IMG/VR virus record: IMGVR_UViG_3300023112_000039
Coordinates: 1 to 40,390 of that record
Direction: 5' to 3' (one strand)
Length of the DNA: 40,390 nucleotides
DNA from: a virus
In this document: positions 1-7,780 of the stretch, piece after piece
How the letters are laid out: the number at the start of each line of letters is the position of its first letter
Numbering within the stretch: position 1 is the stretch's first letter
Notes under the pieces: model-generated
Databases searched by the model: none
What the model was told of the DNA's origin: nothing
Seen by the model: the letters and a program-made list of their open reading frames with translations, nothing else
Translations under genes and position numbers: made by a program

Positions 1-69
1 ATCCGAGGGGGTGGCCCCGTTTGCAAATGGTTGAGCTAACGCCTGCGGAATATTGAATGATGTTGCCAT
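1..69 (-). CDS. Tail fibre/appendage protein, N-terminal part (continues across the window end)
   Basis: The start codon is the ATG at 69..67, with a strong AAGGAG ribosome site 6 bases upstream. It gives 23 residues (MATSFNIPQALAQPFANGAT followed by PSD) and is still open at base 1. This resembles the N-terminus of phage appendage proteins that begin with an IPQ-LAQPFA-type motif. The coding length is exactly 23 codons, and the frame continues without a stop into 40390..39680, so the two pieces are probably one 259-residue gene cut by linearisation of a circular genome. It lies directly downstream of the DUF2612-like baseplate gene, where fibre genes are expected. The product would be a virion surface protein; its receptor is unknown. 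Confidence 0.7.
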   Translation of the reverse strand, partial: MATSFNIPQALAQPFANGATPSD

Positions 70-78
70 AATGTCTCC

Positions 79-1218
79 TTATTCTGAGATAAACGTCGAA
101 TTGTCAAAATTATTTAATTGAGTTAACGGGTCGGCGGCTTCCCTGTATTGACCCTCAAAACCGAAGTTTGTTTCGCCGGAAGCTATGACCTGAATCGATT
201 TCACGCCCGCCGGTCTTGGCAAAACTCCGTCCACCGAAAGAACGGCCTGTTCCTCGGTGGTCAGCTCCTTTAAAAACCGGTATGAAATAGTCATATTTAA
301 CCCGTCTTCAACTTGAACAATGTTGTCAGGGAACAGAAACTCAACGTATCGGTTGATGTTTGGAATCGTCGCCTTCATTCGCATAAGCATCAGTCGCGAT
401 TTTAGAAGCTGGCGATACATATCGTCAGTAAATGCCTCTATCAAAGTGTAGTCAAGCGTGGGGGCTGGCGCGTCTCCCTCGTTTACAAGCCAACCGGTTT
501 TGGGCGGTATTTCGTCAGAAACGGGGTTGTAATACGCGGTTATGTTTGGGTCAAGGTTTATAAACCACGATGTAATAACATGCGTCGGGGGGGTCACTAA
601 AACAACCGGCAACAGCGTTGATGATGCGATGTTCCTATAGTAAGGATATTGAAACTCATCGAGACCAGCGAGACTATACTCTCCGTCTGCGGTGGCAGAT
701 CCAGAACCCGACACAATAACGGTTCGCGGATAATCCCGAGTGTAAGAGGGCCGGTCAACACCAAGCAAAATGCCCCAGACGCGCAACCCGAAAGAGTCGG
801 CAGTGTCGAGGTTGAACGTGTCATCGCGGTGCGAGTCCCAGAAATCAGTCACGGCTTCGTCGAAAAAATCCTGTTGATACTGAATAATCGCCTTCAGTCG
901 CTCGGCCTTTTCGTATTGCCACAGAATCACCCGATTAAGGTTTGCCGTGTTTGCTGGCGTGTAATTATCCATTTCATGCTCTCCCGTTGCTTGAACCCTG
1001 TAAAGCTCGGATTTGTCGGTCGGAACCTCCCATCTCACTGGCTCCCCGGCGTTTTTCCATATTCCGTCAATTAAATTCGTGGTTGTTTGAAGCTGGAGGC
1101 TTATAACTGCCGTGCCGTCTGGCGTGGCATGGATCGAAAGCTCTCCCGCCGAAACGTCAACGGATCCGGCAAATGCCATTGCCCGCAGCAACACCAACGC
1201 TGTGAGTATTTTTTTCAT
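79..1218 (-). CDS. DUF2612-like baseplate protein with an N-terminal signal-peptide domain
   Basis: The C-terminal part, from about residue 83, carries NLNRVILWQYEKAERLKAII and later FWDSHRDDTFNL, features I associate with DUF2612 phage baseplate proteins encoded just after baseplate J. The first 82 residues are different. They hold a Sec-type signal (KKILTALVLL, cleavage likely after AFA), then a small beta-rich segment ending ELYRVQA. This is reminiscent of secreted proteins of Verrucomicrobiota-like bacteria. The ATG (1218, or GTG at 1221) overlaps the TGA of baseplate J but has a poor ribosome site. An in-frame ATG at 972 has a good GGGAGAG site. Either the ORF makes two products, or a small secreted-protein gene has fused in frame to the baseplate gene. 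Confidence 0.75.
   Translation of the reverse strand: MKKILTALVLLRAMAFAGSVDVSAGELSIHATPDGTAVISLQLQTTTNLIDGIWKNAGEPVRWEVPTDKSELYRVQATGEHEMDNYTPANTANLNRVILWQYEKAERLKAIIQYQQDFFDEAVTDFWDSHRDDTFNLDTADSFGLRVWGILLGVDRPSYTRDYPRTVIVSGSGSATADGEYSLAGLDEFQYPYYRNIASSTLLPVVLVTPPTHVITSWFINLDPNITAYYNPVSDEIPPKTGWLVNEGDAPAPTLDYTLIEAFTDDMYRQLLKSRLMLMRMKATIPNINRYVEFLFPDNIVQVEDGLNMTISYRFLKELTTEEQAVLSVDGVLPRPAGVKSIQVIASGETNFGFEGQYREAADPLTQLNNFDNSTFISE
970..985 (-). promoter_or_regulatory. Internal ribosome binding site and ATG for a shorter DUF2612-like protein
   Basis: GGGAGAG at 985..979 lies 6 bases upstream of an in-frame ATG at 972..970. Starting here gives a product of about 297 residues (MDNYTPANTANLNRVILWQY...) without the signal-peptide segment, which matches the natural start of a cytoplasmically assembled baseplate protein. 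The spacing and purine content are better than at the upstream start, so this may be the main start for the structural protein. Confidence 0.6.
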
Positions 1219-2750
1219 CACTCAACTGTTACCGTGATATTTGCCTCCTCTACGCGCCCGACCTCTGAGCTGATTATTTCAAGTTCAGCCGGCGCGGGCG
1301 ATCCTCCCAAAAATGCAATTTCACAAAGCTTTACATAGATTGACGGGATCTGGTCAGATACCGCGGCACCAATTTCAAAAGGCGACGCATCAAAGCCTAT
1401 TTTCAGACCGTCAATGCCATCAATCGCGCCGACCGACCAGAGCAGGATTGCGTCTTTTACCTCCTGTTCCAAATCCTCGCCGGAGTACGCCTGATTCTTA
1501 ACCGTTATCTCGATTTCGACATGCTTCTCTTCGGGCCGGTTGAATGTGACAGGGTATGACGCTCCATAAGCCCCATCGATTACGTTTTGCGTCACGCTCT
1601 GCGGAATATCGTTTATAACAGCCGAGGCCTCTGTGCTGTCTGTTTCAACTAAGGTCTGACCGTAGATTCCTCCCTCAATGGTGACTTCTCCGGATCCGGT
1701 CACGGAAGACGTGGCGCGGGGGTTTATCTCCGTCCCTGCGTAGTAATCAGTACCGGGCGTTCCGGTCAGGTTTATGGCGTGGGAAAGCGAAGTCGCAGTT
1801 GCATTCGCTGAACCGCCGATCTGAACGTCATAAGCCGCGCCCATCGTGGCTTTGAGCGTATAAACCACACCCGCAACAGTAACAGTTTCGCCGTCGTTGC
1901 CAACGTCTGAGAAGGTTAGAACGGCCTCTCCATCAATCGCCGTGTATCCGCATCCAGCGTCTTTTTCTTCAAAAATTGCCTGCGCAACATCGGCGTTCGT
2001 TCCTCCGTCAACAACAGCAACAATGGAGTTCCCGTCGATTGTGATTCCGTCATAAACGACCGGCGTAGATTCGCCGTTATCGTAAACAAATGAGCTGAGA
2101 AGATCCTCAACGCTTTCGAGGCCCGTTTTAATGTCTTCAAGAAATCCCCGCCCGCTGTATCGGCTATTTTTAATTCTGGCGCGATAAATCACGTCAAGTT
2201 CTGAGTTTCTTCCGATGGTAGCGGGCGCGGGGTTAGAAATTGAGTCCCACCCGGCAGTAGCCGAAACGATTGTAGTCAGCGTTCCGGTGTCGCATGGGAT
2301 CGGGCCATCTTCTACGCTTAGAAAATATCCAGTGATAGACCCCCCAGACGGGATAGTGATGTCGTTCTCGGCATAAAACTTATCTCCGTCGTCTGTTTTC
2401 GCTAAAGAATTGGCTGTAATAACAGTGCCGGAAATTCCGGTAACGGTTGCCAAGACGCGGGTAGAGCTTGCGCCGATTCGCGTTACACTGAAGAACGCCC
2501 CCATTGCGTCGAGGAATAGCCCTGTGCAGTAGTCGAGATTGATCTGATTGGCGTTCGCAGCGTTGATGCCGAGAACGGCAGAGCGTTCTGTGGTAATCAG
2601 CGCAACGTGTCGGCCCTGCGGGGTTTCCGGAGACAAGTCAATGTCGGCTCCGTAAACAATCCGAAACTCTTCCTCAACCTGAGCTTGAATTGTTGATGTA
2701 TCTGGAAGAATTATTCCCCGAGCATTTAGTTTTTCGTAAAAATCAGACAT
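1218..2750 (-). CDS. Baseplate J-like protein with an inserted repeat module
   Basis: A 510-residue protein with baseplate J architecture. The N-terminus (MSDFYEKLNARGIILPDTST) and the LSPETPQGRHVALI segment are typical of phage J/gp47 wedge proteins, and the central part has VIYRARIKNSRYSGRGFLEDIKTG-like sequence. Roughly residues 275-375 hold a beta-rich module (GETVTVAGVVYTL ... YDVQIGGSANATATSL ... GTDYYAG). The same module recurs in the head cement protein at 12591..13460. The gene sits between the gp25-like and DUF2612-like genes, overlapping the former by 8 bases and the latter by the stop/start. It acts in the baseplate wedge at the tail tip. Confidence 0.88.
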   Translation of the reverse strand: MSDFYEKLNARGIILPDTSTIQAQVEEEFRIVYGADIDLSPETPQGRHVALITTERSAVLGINAANANQINLDYCTGLFLDAMGAFFSVTRIGASSTRVLATVTGISGTVITANSLAKTDDGDKFYAENDITIPSGGSITGYFLSVEDGPIPCDTGTLTTIVSATAGWDSISNPAPATIGRNSELDVIYRARIKNSRYSGRGFLEDIKTGLESVEDLLSSFVYDNGESTPVVYDGITIDGNSIVAVVDGGTNADVAQAIFEEKDAGCGYTAIDGEAVLTFSDVGNDGETVTVAGVVYTLKATMGAAYDVQIGGSANATATSLSHAINLTGTPGTDYYAGTEINPRATSSVTGSGEVTIEGGIYGQTLVETDSTEASAVINDIPQSVTQNVIDGAYGASYPVTFNRPEEKHVEIEITVKNQAYSGEDLEQEVKDAILLWSVGAIDGIDGLKIGFDASPFEIGAAVSDQIPSIYVKLCEIAFLGGSPAPAELEIISSEVGRVEEANITVTVE

Positions 2751-3084
2751 TTATCTCAGTCTCCCCGTAAATCGTTTTTATTTTTGCTACGTACTCGACC
2801 AAGGATCCGGATAGCTGATAGTCAAAGCTTACCAATCCCGTGACGCCCTGAACCTTTTTAATTGCGATCACCATTTGCGCCGACCATGCGGGAAGGTTGC
2901 GAATGCTACTAAACACGGTTTCAAACCAAGGGATTCCGCGTGTTACGTCAAACTGAAGCTCTCCGCGATGGGTTCGCAAAACATTCTCCGCAACTGCGGC
3001 GACCGCCTCTTTGCCTTCCAAAAACGTATACCCGTTATTCGTCAGGTAAATGTCGTTATTTTCGTCTGTGGCTAAAGTTTTCAT
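2743..3084 (-). CDS. gp25/GpW/gp46-type baseplate wedge protein
   Basis: A 113-residue protein containing TFLEGKEAVAAVAENVL followed by TRGIPWFETVF, the pattern of gp25-like baseplate wedge proteins (Mu gp46, P2 W and relatives). Its place between the spike and baseplate J is the conserved order in contractile-tail phages. The ATG at 3084 touches the stop of the spike gene, consistent with translational coupling. The exact subfamily is uncertain. Confidence 0.75.
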   Translation of the reverse strand: MKTLATDENNDIYLTNNGYTFLEGKEAVAAVAENVLRTHRGELQFDVTRGIPWFETVFSSIRNLPAWSAQMVIAIKKVQGVTGLVSFDYQLSGSLVEYVAKIKTIYGETEINV

Positions 3085-3716
3085 TATGGTAATGGTGCGC
3101 TAGTTGGGCTTCCTGTCGTCGTCGTGGTGTGCTTATGGCCCAAGAAACTGATTCCGCCGATTGTCGCATCCCCTGTAAATATCGTGTTTGGGCAGTCGAT
3201 AGTCAATGCCGCGCTTGTCAACTTCGAGCCAGCAGCGCCGATGCTTATTTTTTCAGTTCCGGCGGCATTCTGAAAAACCATGTTCCCGGCGTCCTCTTCA
3301 GCAAGAGAGATCGCGCCGAACTTATCCGGAATAAAGAACCCGTTTGAATACTTATGCGTTTCAAACGTGCCGGGCTGTTGCGGAACTCCAGTTCTCTTCA
3401 TGTTCGAGGACTCGCGGTCTGAGGCAATCAGCCATCCCGTGTCACCCACAATAATCGGAAGGTCGACGAGGAAGCCCCCGCACATAAAGCGCCAAACAGT
3501 AGCGGCGACCGGCGCTCTTTCTACCTGCTCCCCTGTTGTTAAAATCATATTGATCGCCGGTTTTACCACTGCCGTATGGGTCAGACGCTCGTAGCTTACG
3601 ACAACTGCCGGAATGCAACATTCAAAATTTCGGGAAAACTCCTTCAAAACCTCCTGGAAGGCTCCTTGTTCGCTTTCGAGATTCGCGGGATTTATGCTAG
3701 GTAAGGTTTGATCCAT
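3084..3716 (-). CDS. Gp138/gpV-like membrane-piercing tail spike
   Basis: A 210-residue protein. The first half is an OB-fold-like region with HTAVVKPAINMIL and VDLPIIVGDTGWLIASDRE, as in Gp138 N-terminal-domain spikes of phi92-type phages. The second half is a short beta-helix-like stretch (SIGAAGSKLTSAALTIDC ... ATIGGISFLGHKH). The HKH motif near the C-terminus is the usual iron-binding tip of trimeric spikes. It would sit at the end of the tail tube and puncture the outer membrane, which suggests a diderm host. The start overlaps the upstream hub gene by 20 bases. Confidence 0.82.
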   Translation of the reverse strand: MDQTLPSINPANLESEQGAFQEVLKEFSRNFECCIPAVVVSYERLTHTAVVKPAINMILTTGEQVERAPVAATVWRFMCGGFLVDLPIIVGDTGWLIASDRESSNMKRTGVPQQPGTFETHKYSNGFFIPDKFGAISLAEEDAGNMVFQNAAGTEKISIGAAGSKLTSAALTIDCPNTIFTGDATIGGISFLGHKHTTTTTGSPTSAPLP

Positions 3717-4542
3717 AAGTATCGATCCTTCTGGCTTTGATAGTTGTATGGAACTTACTTCCCCGAAGTCGTCCCTGGTGGTGCAGATTGTAGGCGTAAT
3801 AAAGCCCGTTTGCAGCGGGGATGCGCTTAGACACTAGATTAATCGTGTCACCCCTCTTGATGCGCGTATCGAGGAAGACAGACGCGGTTACGCCTATGTA
3901 ATCGGGATCTGGGACAAGAACCATCCCGCTTTCCTCTGAAATCTCCCTTATAACCCCGTCACGAACTGGATTATCGCGGTCAACCACAACGAGCGCGCCG
4001 TCCTCCTCAAATGCAATAATTTTATCCAACTCTGAGACGGTCTCGATCAGGCGGGTTCGGCTTCCGGTAAAATCAAACTTTTCGATTGTTTTATTGGACG
4101 TCGACCGCCATTCAAACTCAAGCCCCATCCATTCGGCTGCGGAGGCGCAAACAGTTTCAATGCTATTTGGAACAAGAATGGACCTGCTGAACATTTGGGT
4201 TGACCCATAGTTTCCGCTCTGAGCCTCGCAGTTAAGCCATATATCCGGAGGCTGAGACGGGATTGCTTCTAAAATGTCGCCGTCAAATATCAAAGACACC
4301 TGCGTGTCATCGTACCCCGCAAACACCCGCAGTCTTTTTCGCTGAGTAAACGCAGACCATCGGCTGGTGTATGTCGTCAGATACTCGATGTCCTCACGGG
4401 TAAGATTCAGAATTCCAACTTTTGCCGTTGTCATGATAGCCGACATTGGGAGGTTTATGTCAAATTTGACATCCACTCCGTCCAGTCTCTTGACACCCTG
4501 CGGGGTGACAAATTCAACTATCACTTTTCGGTTATATGACAT
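3697..4542 (-). CDS. Baseplate hub protein (gp44/gpD-like)
   Basis: A 281-residue protein placed directly upstream of the spike, the normal location of the hub. Visible features are an N-terminal beta domain (VDVKFDINLPMSAIMTTAKV, GILNLTREDIEYL), then FAGYDDTQVSLIFDGDIL, which is typical of phage hub proteins with LysM/T4 gp27-like folds, and a C-terminal YYAYNLHHQGRLRGSKFHTT segment. It should form the trimeric base on which the spike docks. The start overlaps the stop of the small plug gene by 11 bases. Confidence 0.72.
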   Translation of the reverse strand: MSYNRKVIVEFVTPQGVKRLDGVDVKFDINLPMSAIMTTAKVGILNLTREDIEYLTTYTSRWSAFTQRKRLRVFAGYDDTQVSLIFDGDILEAIPSQPPDIWLNCEAQSGNYGSTQMFSRSILVPNSIETVCASAAEWMGLEFEWRSTSNKTIEKFDFTGSRTRLIETVSELDKIIAFEEDGALVVVDRDNPVRDGVIREISEESGMVLVPDPDYIGVTASVFLDTRIKRGDTINLVSKRIPAANGLYYAYNLHHQGRLRGSKFHTTIKARRIDTYGSNLT

Positions 4543-4843
4543 TCGCGGCTATCTCCTCGTCTGTGAGGTACAGAAGCTTGTGCTGATCGTTAAATTTTTC
4601 CCAGTTCGGATATTCTCCGTCGTCGCATACCCAGAGGAAGTTTCCGCCCTTTGTCAGATATTCGTAGGGAATAATGAACTCTCTCGGGACGCAACGAACC
4701 GCCGAGCATAAAACAACATTATCAGCCGAGACGGTCGCGTATTCTATTCCGTCTGCCAGCTTTAGTTCTATATCGTAATTGACGCCAGACACGCTGAAGG
4801 CAAAAGACTGGTTCGGGGTGATGTTTAAATCGATTTGAATCAT
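4532..4843 (-). CDS. Baseplate plug-like protein (DUF6983 type)
   Basis: A 103-residue protein beginning with a hydrophobic beta strand pair (NQSFAFSVSGVNYDIELKLADG), followed by VPREFIIPYEYLTKGGNFLWV and an LLYLTDEE ending. This pattern matches small phage proteins annotated as baseplate plug, which lie between the Dit-like and hub genes. The position fits. Start and stop overlap both neighbours by a few bases. Confidence 0.65.
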   Translation of the reverse strand: MIQIDLNITPNQSFAFSVSGVNYDIELKLADGIEYATVSADNVVLCSAVRCVPREFIIPYEYLTKGGNFLWVCDDGEYPNWEKFNDQHKLLYLTDEEIAANVI

Positions 4844-5403
4844 TACTCGGCCCCCGGTATTGTTCCCGTGAATTCGGAACCCTGCTTTTTACCCGCATCG
4901 ATATTGCTTGCATTCTCTGGGTTTTCAACTACATCAAGAGGCATTGCAATATACTCCGGCTTGACAAATAGAATGCTTCTAAATCTCAGCTCAAAGAACA
5001 GCCTGGATACAGTATCTGACGTTTCCTTGTGAGGAATCGCGATCAGTTGCATATCCTCATAGACATCGGCTTTTGTCTGAACGGTAAGGAATTCAGTGTC
5101 GTTTCGCTCGTACCAGCCCTTCATTTCGTCGTAACTTTCTTTCCAGTCCTCAAAGGGAAGGGTGCAGTTTACGACTATTTCTTTCGGGTTCAGTATGCGG
5201 TGGTCTGATATTAAAATTCCACTCTCGACAGGGGAATCCATTATTTTGGAATCCTCCATCACGTCAACATCGATGATAGTAACATTTGTCAGAACCTCAT
5301 CGGCCCCGCTCAAGAAAAGGCAGTACTTTTGCTGATTTGCAAATGACTGATCCGGCCCGCGCCGGGTCGTGAACTGGTCTAAAATTATGTTTGCAAGGGC
5401 CAT
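4843..5403 (-). CDS. Dit-like distal tail/baseplate protein
   Basis: A 186-residue protein lying immediately after the tape measure gene. The beta-rich N-terminal part and the segments ISDHRILNPKEIVVNCTLPF and FLTVQTKADVYEDMQLIAI resemble Dit-like N-terminal domains of myophage tails, which join the tube to the baseplate hub. The C-terminus is polar and probably flexible. No enzyme motif is visible. Confidence 0.65.
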   Translation of the reverse strand: MALANIILDQFTTRRGPDQSFANQQKYCLFLSGADEVLTNVTIIDVDVMEDSKIMDSPVESGILISDHRILNPKEIVVNCTLPFEDWKESYDEMKGWYERNDTEFLTVQTKADVYEDMQLIAIPHKETSDTVSRLFFELRFRSILFVKPEYIAMPLDVVENPENASNIDAGKKQGSEFTGTIPGAE

Positions 5404-6740
5404 TAGGCTAACGCTCCACTATAGTTTTGATTCACGACCGACTGAAGGCGCTTTTCGAGGTTTACGCCTATGTCGTCAGCGATTCCCTTTGCGTCTGTTG
5501 CCGCGGTGTTAATTGTCATTCCCTGAATCGTTATGCCGCCGCCACTTCCCCCACCGCTGGCGGGTTGCCCGTAGTTTGTTGAAGAAAGGGGCGTCGACGT
5601 TGACTTCAAAGCATCTCCCGCCTTTTCGATAAGTTTGGAGGCCGGAATCATCATCATTAAGAAATCTTTCAGGGATGAGTTTTTAAGGTCTCCTTCTTTG
5701 AGCTTGTCAATTTCAGACGCCGCGCCGGATACCCAGTCGGTGACGAGAGGCATGTAGAACCTTCCGTAAACGGCCTTCAACTTCTCAAGGCTCGCGGTTA
5801 GCTCAACCATTTCTTCTTTGAATCGCCGTGAGTTCTCAATGTCTTCGTCGCTGAAAACGGTTCGTCTCTCGGCAGACGCCAAAGCTGAGTCAAGGCCCGA
5901 AGCGCCTTCCTGTAAAAGCATGATGGTAGAGGCATCGAGTCCAAGCTGTCGCCCAAAATCAAGCTGTTGCTGGGTGTTTAGCGTCTCCATTCGCTTGGCG
6001 ATCTTTTCCAGCAACTCGTCAGCAGTAGCTAATCCCTGAGCGCCAGACCCTGAAAAATCCATCCCGTAGCGGCGTGCGGCCTCCCATAATCGGCTTGTAC
6101 CAGTCATTCGAAGCTCTTGAAGCTCTTGATTCAGGTTGCCAATCATGGCGGAAGCGGAGACCGCATCACCACCGTAGGATTTCAAAGCGTTTCCCCATAG
6201 CTGTATTCGCTGGGGGTCTGATCCGGCAAAGGCTCCGAGGAGTCGAAGCTGTTGCCCTTCTCGACCGAATTCAAGCGTCGTATCGAGGAGTTTTTTAAAT
6301 ACCGCGAGAGGTGCGGCGACCGTAACGGCCTTTGATGCTACCGCGGCAAAGCTCCCCGCCAGCTTCTGGTTTTTGTCCGTTAAAACCTTGGCTGCCCGGT
6401 CTGCTTCTTTTTGCTTTTTCGCGGCAATGGTGAATTGTGACTTTGCAACCTGCGCGCTCTTTTTTGCAATCGCCTCGTCCGCCTTCGTAGCGTTCAGCTT
6501 TTTCTTTAGAGATATAAGGCTTTTATTATTGGCAACGTTTTCTTTGCCGGTCGCCGATTCCATCTCTTTGGACAGGTCGCGAATGCTTTTCTGAAGATCA
6601 AGCGACGTTTCGGAAAGCTCGACATACGCCTGTGCTGCTTCGTCGGCGTTCTTCTCGGTCGCCTCAAGCTCTTTGTTTACCTTATCGGCTCCCTGAGTCT
6701 CGTAAAGCAGTATCAGCTTGTCTATGACGGTTTCAGACAT
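5403..6740 (-). CDS. Tail tape measure protein
   Basis: A 445-residue protein. Long heptad-rich helices (KELEATEKNADEAAQ, SLISLKKKLNATKADEA, AAKKQKEADRAAK) are followed by a hydrophobic central segment (VASKAVTVAAPLAVFKKLL), a helical middle, and a glycine-rich linker (ASGGGSGGG) near the C-terminus. This is tape-measure architecture, and the gene lies directly after the tail chaperone. It is short for this role. If tail length scales at about 0.15 nm per residue, as is commonly assumed, the tail would be near 65 nm. The ATG overlaps the stop of the frameshifted chaperone extension (TAATG). Confidence 0.85.
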   Translation of the reverse strand: MSETVIDKLILLYETQGADKVNKELEATEKNADEAAQAYVELSETSLDLQKSIRDLSKEMESATGKENVANNKSLISLKKKLNATKADEAIAKKSAQVAKSQFTIAAKKQKEADRAAKVLTDKNQKLAGSFAAVASKAVTVAAPLAVFKKLLDTTLEFGREGQQLRLLGAFAGSDPQRIQLWGNALKSYGGDAVSASAMIGNLNQELQELRMTGTSRLWEAARRYGMDFSGSGAQGLATADELLEKIAKRMETLNTQQQLDFGRQLGLDASTIMLLQEGASGLDSALASAERRTVFSDEDIENSRRFKEEMVELTASLEKLKAVYGRFYMPLVTDWVSGAASEIDKLKEGDLKNSSLKDFLMMMIPASKLIEKAGDALKSTSTPLSSTNYGQPASGGGSGGGITIQGMTINTAATDAKGIADDIGVNLEKRLQSVVNQNYSGALA

Positions 6741-6967
6741 TATTCATTCGCCCTCTTTGCTGCGATGTATTCATTATATTTGGGAATTATTACTGACTCC
6801 CACATTATGAACGCATCCTCCAGTGTATAAATCGTTCTCAACTCATGAAGACTGGCCTTGCCACTTCCGATAATCTGACCAATCAAACTATCTACGTTCC
6901 TGAACTCCCTCGCGCCCGCATCTTCTTCTACCGCATTGAGGAAGTTCAGCTCTTTGCGGTGGCGGAA
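6740..6967 (-). CDS. Tail assembly chaperone C-terminal extension, reached by -1 frameshift
   Basis: In the -1 frame relative to the 110-residue chaperone, reading is open from 7036 to a TAA at 6742..6740. From 6967 it gives 75 residues (FRHRKELNFLNAVEEDAGAR ... LRTIYTLEDAFIMWESVIIP ... EYIAAKRANE). The frame has no ATG or GTG start before a late internal ATG, so it is best explained as a G-GT-style fusion made by ribosomal frameshifting before the zero-frame stop at 6946. The YTLEDAFIMWE segment resembles C-terminal domains of phage tail chaperones that contact the tape measure, whose ATG overlaps this stop. The slip site is uncertain. TTT at 6969..6967, inside a run of five T, is a candidate, but it is not a canonical heptamer. 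Confidence 0.72.
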   Translation of the reverse strand, partial: FRHRKELNFLNAVEEDAGAREFRNVDSLIGQIIGSGKASLHELRTIYTLEDAFIMWESVIIPKYNEYIAAKRANE

Positions 6968-7278
6968 AAATCCATAGAATGCCCCAGCATAGCGGTTTCG
7001 AGAGCTACGTAGTCCATAACGTTCGAAATGTGCGCGTCAATAACGGCCTTTGTTTCAAGGCGCAACCAGCTTTCGCCAACCTTCACACTCGCATAAGACA
7101 AAAGTCGGATGCTTTTTTCGACCGGCACTTTGTCGAAATCAAGCTTCTTCCCGCTTACGCCGTCGATGTAAGACAAAAGAACCTCTCGCCCGACCGTAGC
7201 CGGGAGTTTGGACAAAAGAATTTTTTTGCCCCCGATAGTTGTCTCTTTCGGCTCTAATAATGTTGGATCAATTTGCAT
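6946..7278 (-). CDS. Tail assembly chaperone (short form)
   Basis: A 110-residue, mostly helical protein (IDPTLLEPKETTIGGKKILL ... GREVLLSYIDGV ... MDYVALETAMLGHSMDF) between the tube and tape measure genes, exactly where tail chaperones lie. It would hold the tape measure during tail assembly and is normally absent from the mature virion. The zero-frame stop falls 205 bases before the tape measure ATG. That gap is filled by the -1 frame extension, giving the usual short/long pair. Confidence 0.75.
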   Translation of the reverse strand: MQIDPTLLEPKETTIGGKKILLSKLPATVGREVLLSYIDGVSGKKLDFDKVPVEKSIRLLSYASVKVGESWLRLETKAVIDAHISNVMDYVALETAMLGHSMDFSATAKS

Positions 7279-7315
7279 CTGTAGCTCCCGTTTACAGTTT
7301 TATTGCTCAGTTAAA

Positions 7316-7765
7316 TTACACGACGTTTTCGAAAACAAAGGTGTATACCTTCGATTTCTTACGCCCAGACGCTGCCGCGCCGGTTGCGGGCACATACGCC
7401 TTGCATCGACCGGCAGGCATGACAACTTTTCGCGTCCGAATTCCCGCTGTGCTGGCGTAGATGAAAGTCAAAACAACGATGTCGTTCGTCGATGGCTTGA
7501 GCTTTCCCGCTCGGTTCAGACTGAAAAGAATGTTTAAATTCTTGTCGTCTGTTGATCCCGGGATTACTCCGATTTTAACCTCGATTGGCTTCGGGGTGTT
7601 CCATGTGATCAGGTCTCCGTTAACCCCCATGCCTGCGTCATTGATTTCGATCTCCGGAATGTCCAGAGGGTCGGTGTCGTCAGCGAACTGCGTTAAGACG
7701 AGATTCGGGAACGACGGCAAAGCTTTTACAATTACCGTTAAGCCGTTGGCGCTAATGTTTTCCAT
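7316..7765 (-). CDS. Tail tube protein (DUF3277-like)
   Basis: A 149-residue beta-rich protein. It contains GLTVIVKALPSFPNLVLTQF, a DPLDIPEIEINDAGMGVNGD segment and a C-terminal SKVYTFVFENVV strand. The size and pattern fit myophage tail tube proteins, and the gene directly follows the sheath, as in most contractile-tail phages. It would polymerise inside the sheath as the DNA conduit. Confidence 0.75.
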   Translation of the reverse strand: MENISANGLTVIVKALPSFPNLVLTQFADDTDPLDIPEIEINDAGMGVNGDLITWNTPKPIEVKIGVIPGSTDDKNLNILFSLNRAGKLKPSTNDIVVLTFIYASTAGIRTRKVVMPAGRCKAYVPATGAAASGRKKSKVYTFVFENVV

Positions 7766-7780
7766 AATGCTTTCCTTTTT

